Assembly: GCA_963703555.1 (NCBI GenBank)
Contig: CAVPEV010000029.1
Coordinates: forward strand, 1 to 19,332
Direction of reading: 5' to 3'
Length of the DNA stretch: 19,332 nt
DNA from: CAVPEV01 sp963703555
Lineage (GTDB): Bacteria > Actinomycetota > Actinomycetes > Actinomycetales > Cellulomonadaceae
Under the pieces are notes generated by a model. The model was not told where the DNA came from. It saw only the letters and a list, made by a program, of their open reading frames with translations, and ran no database searches. The position numbers and the translations under genes were made by a program. Shown piece after piece: positions 15,038-19,332 of the stretch; position 1 is the stretch's first letter; each line of letters begins with the position of its first letter.

Positions 15038-16054
15038 TCACCGGACCAGCCGCGGCAGCACATCAGCGCCGAACACGTCGATCCACTCCCGCTGGTTGCG
15101 CCCCACGTTGTGCAGGTACACCCGGTCGAACCCGAGGTCCACGAACTTCTGGATGTTCGCGCGGTGCACGTCCGGGTCGGCCGAGATGACCATCCGCCCC
15201 GCGAAGTCCTCGGGCCGCACCATGCGGGCCAGCTGCTCGAACTCGTACGGGGAGCGGATGTCCGCCTTGGGGAACGTCATACCCCCGTTGGGCCACTCGA
15301 GCAGTGCGTTGCGCAGCGCCTCCTCGTCGGTGGGTGCCCAGGACAGGTGCAGCTGGAGCACCTTGGGCATGGTGTCCGGGTCCTTGCCGGCCTCCCGAGC
15401 CCCCTCGGCGAACTTCGCGAACAGCCCGCCGATCTTCTCCAGCGGCGCCCCCACCGTGATGAGGCCGTCGACGTGCTTGCCGGCCCGCTTGGCGGTCACC
15501 GGGCCCCCGGTCGCCACGAGGATCTGCGGCGGGATCGCCGGCATGGTCCACAGCCGGGTGGACTCCATCTTGTAGAACGTGCCGGCGTGCTTGACGTCCT
15601 TGCCGGCCAGCGAGCCCGCGAAGAGCTTCTTGATGATCTCGATGGCCTCGAACAGCCGGTTGATCCGCTCCGGCGCCTCGGGCCAGTAGCCGGCCACGAC
15701 GTGCTCGTTGAGCGCCTCCCCCGAGCCCAGCCCGAGCCAGTGCCGCCCGGGGTACATCGCCGCGAGGGTGGCCGAGGCCTGCGCCACGACCGCCGGGTGC
15801 CACCGGAACGTGGGGGCCGTGACGCCGGGGCCGAGGTCGCCCCGGGTGCGCTCGCCCACCGCCGTGAGCACGTTCCACACGAACGCCGACTGCCCCTGCC
15901 GGGGGACCCACGGCTGGAAGTGGTCGGCGGCCATCACCCCGGAGAACCCGTGCCTGTCCGCATACGCGGCGAGCTCCACCGCCTCCATGGGGTGCAGCTG
16001 CTCCAGCGAAGCCGCATAGCCCACGCTCAGACCCGACGCCGTCACACCTGTCAC
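15038..16054 (-). CDS. LLM-class F420-dependent oxidoreductase, Fgd-like (glucose-6-phosphate dehydrogenase family)
   Basis: 338-residue bacterial-luciferase-type TIM-barrel enzyme using F420. It aligns by eye along its length with mycobacterial Fgd1: ADHFQPW (H45, W49), TAVGERT, GLGSGEALNE (E113) and ATGGPVTAKRAG. Residues K189, K263 and R287 fall at the positions of Fgd1 K198, K259 and R283, which hold the phosphate of glucose 6-phosphate. This supports, but does not prove, an F420-reducing glucose-6-phosphate dehydrogenase; relatives in this family have other or unknown substrates. The GTG start follows AGGAGG by 6 bases. It is the first gene of the minus-strand LLM-cofE-cofC unit. Confidence 0.88.
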   Translation of the reverse strand: MTGVTASGLSVGYAASLEQLHPMEAVELAAYADRHGFSGVMAADHFQPWVPRQGQSAFVWNVLTAVGERTRGDLGPGVTAPTFRWHPAVVAQASATLAAMYPGRHWLGLGSGEALNEHVVAGYWPEAPERINRLFEAIEIIKKLFAGSLAGKDVKHAGTFYKMESTRLWTMPAIPPQILVATGGPVTAKRAGKHVDGLITVGAPLEKIGGLFAKFAEGAREAGKDPDTMPKVLQLHLSWAPTDEEALRNALLEWPNGGMTFPKADIRSPYEFEQLARMVRPEDFAGRMVISADPDVHRANIQKFVDLGFDRVYLHNVGRNQREWIDVFGADVLPRLVR

Positions 16055-16077
16055 GTCCTGCCTCCTGGATCCACCGA

Positions 16078-16089
16078 CCGTCCGGACGG
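16078..16089. promoter_or_regulatory. 12-bp palindrome upstream of the LLM/cofEC unit
   Basis: CCGTCCGGACGG is perfectly self-complementary and lies 24 bases upstream of the LLM gene start, between its -10 candidate and ribosome binding site. It may be an operator, but short GC palindromes also arise by chance in such DNA. Confidence 0.3.
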
Positions 16090-16117
16090 CCCGTCGTCGC
16101 CGCCGGGCTCCGATGTC

Positions 16118-16123
16118 AGCCTA
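16118..16123 (-). promoter_or_regulatory. Candidate -10 box for the LLM-cofE-cofC unit
   Basis: TAGGCT (16123-16118) fits TANNNT and would give a leader of about 57 bases. No clear -35 is visible. Confidence 0.35.
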
Positions 16124-16153
16124 GGCAGGGCACGGGCGGCCGCCTGCGTCTGG

Positions 16154-16159
16154 GACACT
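16154..16159 (+). promoter_or_regulatory. valS: Candidate -10 box, leaderless valS
   Basis: GACACT, preceded by TGG, ends 7 bases before the valS ATG, and no ribosome binding site lies between them. This spacing fits a leaderless mRNA. Confidence 0.4.
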
Positions 16160-16166
16160 TGCGGTC

Positions 16167-18833
16167 ATGACCGAGCGTGACCGAGTCCAGCACCGTGCGT
16201 CGACCCCCGTGCCCGGGACGGTCCCCGTGCGGGTACCGGAGACGGTCTCCCTGGCTGGCATCGAAGAGCGCTGGGACGCCGCGTGGTCGCAGCAGGGCCT
16301 GTACGTGTTCGACCGGACCGCCACGCGTGAGCAGGTGTACTCGATCGACACACCGCCTCCCACGGTCTCTGGCTCGCTGCACGTCGGCCACGTGTTCTCC
16401 TACACGCACACCGATGTGATCGCCCGCTATCAGCGGATGCGCGGGCGCGAGGTGTTCTACCCGATGGGCTGGGACGACAACGGCCTGCCGACCGAGCGGC
16501 GGGTGCAGAACTACTTCGGCGTGCGCTGCGACCCGTCGCTGCCCTATGACCCGGACCTCGTCCCCCCGCACGAGGGCGGCGAGGGCCACTCGGTGCGGGC
16601 CGCCGACCAGGTGCCGATCTCCCGGCGCAACTTCGTTGAGCTGTGTCAGAGGCTCTCCGTCGCCGACGAGCGGCAGTTCGAGGCGCTGTGGCGCCGGCTC
16701 GGACTGTCCGTGGACTGGTCGAGGACCTACCAGACGATCTCCGCGTCGTCCCGGGCCGTCGCCCAGCAGGGCTTCCTGCGCAACCTCGCCCGGGGCGAGG
16801 CCTACCAGGCCGAGGCCCCCGGGCTGTGGGACGTGACGTTCCAGACCGCCGTGGCCCAGGCGGAGCTCGAGGCGCGGGACTACCCCGGTGCCTACCACCG
16901 GGTCGCCTTCCACCGGACCGACGGCTCCGGCCCGGTGTACATCGAGACGACCCGACCCGAGCTGTTGCCGGCCTGCGTCGCGCTGATCGCGCACCCCGAC
17001 GACGAGCGCTACCAGCCGCTGTTCGGCACCACCGTGCGCACGCCGCTGTTCGAGGTGGAGATCCCCGTGCTCGCGCACCCCGCAGCCGAGCCGGACAAGG
17101 GCGCGGGCATCGCGATGTGCTGCACGTTCGGCGACCTCACGGACGTGCAGTGGTGGCGGGAGCTGCGCCTGCCGACCCGGTCGGTGATCGGCCGCGACGG
17201 CCGGCTGCTGCCCGACACCCCGGACTGGCTGGAGGACCCGCGCGCCCGCGACCTGTACGCCCAGCTGGCGGGCCGCACCACGTTCACGGCCCGCGAGGCG
17301 GTCGCCGCGGCGCTGCGCACGTCGGGCGACCTCGACGGCGAGCCCGTGCCGACCCAGCGCAAGGCCAACTTCTTCGAGAAGGGCGACAAGCCGCTGGAGA
17401 TCGTCACCAGCCGGCAGTGGTACATCCGCAACGGCGGCCGGGACGCCGACCTGCGTGCGGAGCTGCTCGCCCGGGGCCGCGCGCTGGGCTTCCACCCGGA
17501 CTTCATGCGGGTGCGCTACGAGAACTGGGTCGGCGGTCTCAACGGGGACTGGCTGGTGTCGAGGCAACGGTTCTTCGGGGTGCCGTTCCCCGTCTGGTAC
17601 CCGCTCGACGCGGACGGCGACCCGCGCTACGACGCCCCCATCCTCGCGTCCGAGGACACCCTGCCGGTGGACCCGTCTTCCGACGTGCCGCCGGGGTACA
17701 CCGCCGCACAGCGCGGTGTGCCGGGCGGGTTCGTCGCCGACCCGGACGTCATGGACACCTGGGCCACCAGCTCGTTGAGCCCGCAGATCGCCGGAGGCTG
17801 GCGTACCGACCCGGACCTGTTCGCCCGGGTGTTCCCCATGGACCTGCGCCCGCAGGGTCAGGACATCATCCGCACCTGGCTGTTCTCCACCGTGCTGCGC
17901 TCGCACCTGGAGCACGGTGGCCTGCCCTGGTCGGACGCGGCGATCTCCGGGTGGATCCTCGACCCGGACCGCAAGAAGATGTCCAAGTCCAAGGGCAACG
18001 TCGTCACCCCGATGGGCCTGCTGGCCGAGCACGGGTCGGACGCGGTGCGGTACTGGGCAGCCTCTGCGCGGCTCGGCACCGATGCGGCGTTCGAGGTCAG
18101 CCAGATGAAGATCGGCCGCCGGCTGGCCATCAAGGTGCTCAACGCCAGCAAGTTCGTGCTGTCCTTCGCCGACCCGGGCACGCCGGTGGAGCTCGAGCCG
18201 GACCGGGTCACCGCCGTGCTGGACCGTGCCATGCTCGCCGGCCTGGCCGAGGTGGTGGACCGTGCGACGCAGGCTCTGGACGCGTACGACCACACCCGTG
18301 CCCTCGAGGCCACCGAGACGTTCTTCTGGCAGTTCTGCGACGACTACCTCGAGCTGGTCAAGGACCGCGCCTACGGCGCCGCGCGCGGGGGCGATGCCGA
18401 CGCGGCCTCCGCGCGTGCCGCCCTCGTGCTCGCGCTGGACGTGCTGCTGCGGCTGCTCGCCCCGGTGCTGCCGTTCGCGACCGAGGAGGTGTGGTCCTGG
18501 TGGCGCACCGGCTCGGTGCACCGGGCACCGTGGCCGACGTCGGAGACCCTGCGCGCCGCGGCCGGAACGGCCGACCCCGGCGTGGTCGGCGCGGCCGGGT
18601 CGGCGCTCGCCGCCCTGCGCAAGGTGAAGTCGACGGCCAAGGTGTCGATGCGTACGCCGATCGAGAAGGCCGTGCTCGCCGTGCCACCTGGTCTGCGCGC
18701 CGGCGTCGAGGCGGCGCTGGGCGACGTGCGGGCGGCCGGACGGGTGGCCGGGCCGCTGGAGCTGGTCGACGGGGACGGCGAGGCGGTCGTCACGCGGGAC
18801 GCCCCGCTCGGCGAGCCGCTGCCGCGGAACTGA
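16167..18833 (+). CDS. valS: Valine--tRNA ligase, type 2
   Basis: 888-residue class I aminoacyl-tRNA synthetase that charges tRNA-Val. HIGH-type motif HVGH is at 72-75 in PPPTVSGSLHVGH, and KMSKS is at 604-608 in DRKKMSKSKGN. The WDDNGLPTERRVQNYFGVRCDPS segment and the absence of the long C-terminal coiled-coil arm indicate the archaeal-like type 2 ValS rather than the E. coli type. The editing domain (about 200-350) includes IETTRPELL. The ATG start gives the expected N-terminus. It seems leaderless and monocistronic, diverging from the LLM gene by 112 bases. Whether a second ValS exists in the genome cannot be seen here. Confidence 0.94.
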   Translation: MTERDRVQHRASTPVPGTVPVRVPETVSLAGIEERWDAAWSQQGLYVFDRTATREQVYSIDTPPPTVSGSLHVGHVFSYTHTDVIARYQRMRGREVFYPMGWDDNGLPTERRVQNYFGVRCDPSLPYDPDLVPPHEGGEGHSVRAADQVPISRRNFVELCQRLSVADERQFEALWRRLGLSVDWSRTYQTISASSRAVAQQGFLRNLARGEAYQAEAPGLWDVTFQTAVAQAELEARDYPGAYHRVAFHRTDGSGPVYIETTRPELLPACVALIAHPDDERYQPLFGTTVRTPLFEVEIPVLAHPAAEPDKGAGIAMCCTFGDLTDVQWWRELRLPTRSVIGRDGRLLPDTPDWLEDPRARDLYAQLAGRTTFTAREAVAAALRTSGDLDGEPVPTQRKANFFEKGDKPLEIVTSRQWYIRNGGRDADLRAELLARGRALGFHPDFMRVRYENWVGGLNGDWLVSRQRFFGVPFPVWYPLDADGDPRYDAPILASEDTLPVDPSSDVPPGYTAAQRGVPGGFVADPDVMDTWATSSLSPQIAGGWRTDPDLFARVFPMDLRPQGQDIIRTWLFSTVLRSHLEHGGLPWSDAAISGWILDPDRKKMSKSKGNVVTPMGLLAEHGSDAVRYWAASARLGTDAAFEVSQMKIGRRLAIKVLNASKFVLSFADPGTPVELEPDRVTAVLDRAMLAGLAEVVDRATQALDAYDHTRALEATETFFWQFCDDYLELVKDRAYGAARGGDADAASARAALVLALDVLLRLLAPVLPFATEEVWSWWRTGSVHRAPWPTSETLRAAAGTADPGVVGAAGSALAALRKVKSTAKVSMRTPIEKAVLAVPPGLRAGVEAALGDVRAAGRVAGPLELVDGDGEAVVTRDAPLGEPLPRN

Positions 18834-18835
18834 CC

Positions 18836-18849
18836 GTCGGGGCGCCGAC
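18836..18849 (+). terminator. Weak hairpin after valS
   Basis: GTCGG (18836-18840) and CCGAC (18845-18849) form a 5-bp stem just after the valS stop, followed by GC-rich DNA with a further CGGGCC/GGCCCG repeat (18861-18866, 18880-18885). There is no U-tract, so termination here is only possible. Confidence 0.25.
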
Positions 18850-18908
18850 CTCGACTGCGCCGGGCCCGGGGCGGCCGCCGGCCCGCTGCAGCCAAGGCCC
18901 TGATCGAG

Positions 18909-18928
18909 GTGCGCATAACTATGCGCAC
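18909..18928. promoter_or_regulatory. Palindromic operator candidate upstream of solute-binding protein
   Basis: GTGCGCATA (18909-18917) and TATGCGCAC (18920-18928) are perfect reverse complements around AC. The site is unusually AT-containing for this DNA. It covers the -35 region of the TACGGT -10 candidate at 18935, as a repressor site would. Confidence 0.6.
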
Positions 18929-18934
18929 AAGGGG

Positions 18935-18953
18935 TACGGTATGTCGATACCGT
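18935..18953 (+). promoter_or_regulatory. Candidate -10 box and second inverted repeat
   Basis: TACGGT (18935-18940) fits TANNNT. It overlaps ACGGTAT (18936-18942) / ATACCGT (18947-18953), a 7-bp inverted repeat with a 4-base centre. This could be a second operator half or a hairpin at the mRNA 5' end. Confidence 0.4.
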
Positions 18954-18973
18954 CGTCCGCCGAGAGGCCCACC

Positions 18974-19332
18974 ATGACCGCCCACCGCTCCCGCGTCCTC
19001 CTCACCGCCGGCGTGCTGGCCGGCGCCGTCACGCTCGCGTCGTGCAGCTCCGGCAACGCCGGGTCGACCACCGCCGGCAACGGCAGCTCCGTCCCGCTGG
19101 TCACCGCCGGGTCGCTGACGGTGTGCACCAACCCGCCCTACCAGCCGTTCGAGTTCACCGCCGACAACGGCGACGTCGTGGGTCTGGACATGGACATCGC
19201 CGACGAGGTGGCCAAGGACCTCGGCGTGCAGACCACCGTGGTCGTCACCGCGTTCGAGGGCATCCAGTCGGGCGCCGACCTGGACACCGGCAAGTGCGAC
19301 GTGGTCGCCTCCGGCATCACCATCACCGACGA
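18974..19332 (+). CDS. Family 3 extracellular solute-binding lipoprotein (amino-acid ABC transporter), N-terminal part
   Basis: Partial: 119 residues visible, continuing beyond the window. The signal peptide ends in the lipobox LASC with lipidated C24, followed by a Gly/Ser/Thr-rich linker. The start of a family 3 binding fold follows: TVCTNPPYQPFEF (about 50-62), then GLDMDIADEVAKDLG and GKCDVVASGITIT. This family binds polar amino acids or related small compounds for ABC import, and the permease and ATPase genes are expected downstream. The ATG start follows the sequence GAGAGGCCCACC, which offers a GAGG-like ribosome binding site. Two inverted repeats upstream suggest specific regulation. 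Confidence 0.9.
   Translation, partial: MTAHRSRVLLTAGVLAGAVTLASCSSGNAGSTTAGNGSSVPLVTAGSLTVCTNPPYQPFEFTADNGDVVGLDMDIADEVAKDLGVQTTVVVTAFEGIQSGADLDTGKCDVVASGITITD

Noticed and set aside
16116..18521. Long minus-strand open frame opposite valS.
   Set aside because: Composition is shadow-like (Arg, Gly, His, Val rich) with no domain, while valS on the other strand has complete motifs.

Overview
The window is very GC-rich with strong third-position GC, many GTG starts and several 4-base stop/start overlaps. Together with a coenzyme F420 gene set, a T-box before ileS, an EIIA-HPr type DhaM and a type 2 IleS, this points to an actinobacterium, most likely of the Micrococcales (Cellulomonas/Jonesia-like). 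That placement is inferred from gene content and not from any database search.

Left part (1-7300, all minus strand). Transcription runs ileS -> folC -> dhaK -> dhaL -> dhaM -> start of a DUF4233-like membrane protein cut by the window edge. ileS/folC, dhaL/dhaM and dhaM/DUF4233 each overlap by 4 bases. ileS is preceded by a recognisable T-box riboswitch with an ultrashort stem I, an AUC specifier and the conserved T-box core. The dihydroxyacetone kinase genes sit between folC and the DUF4233 gene, which are usually adjacent in actinobacteria.

Middle (7670-9182). A HAD phosphatase (plus) diverges from ileS and converges on a short-chain dehydrogenase (minus). A degenerate 17-bp tandem repeat lies between them.

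Coenzyme F420 island (9385-16054). On the plus strand are a lipoprotein substrate-binding protein, a FecCD-type permease, an ABC ATPase and cofD. Converging on the minus strand are an Fgd-like F420-dependent oxidoreductase, cofE and cofC. The ABC cassette matches what is described as the putative F420-0 transporter of actinobacteria. Here it is translationally coupled to cofD and stands beside cofC and cofE, but no Fo synthase (fbiC) is in the window. The arrangement suggests import of an F420 precursor, possibly Fo itself, followed by local completion of the cofactor and its use. This is the most interesting part of the window.

Right part (16167-19332). valS (archaeal-like type 2, apparently leaderless) is followed by the truncated start of a family 3 solute-binding lipoprotein with a perfect palindromic operator candidate upstream. 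No rRNA, tRNA, CRISPR array, insertion sequence or phage gene was seen.
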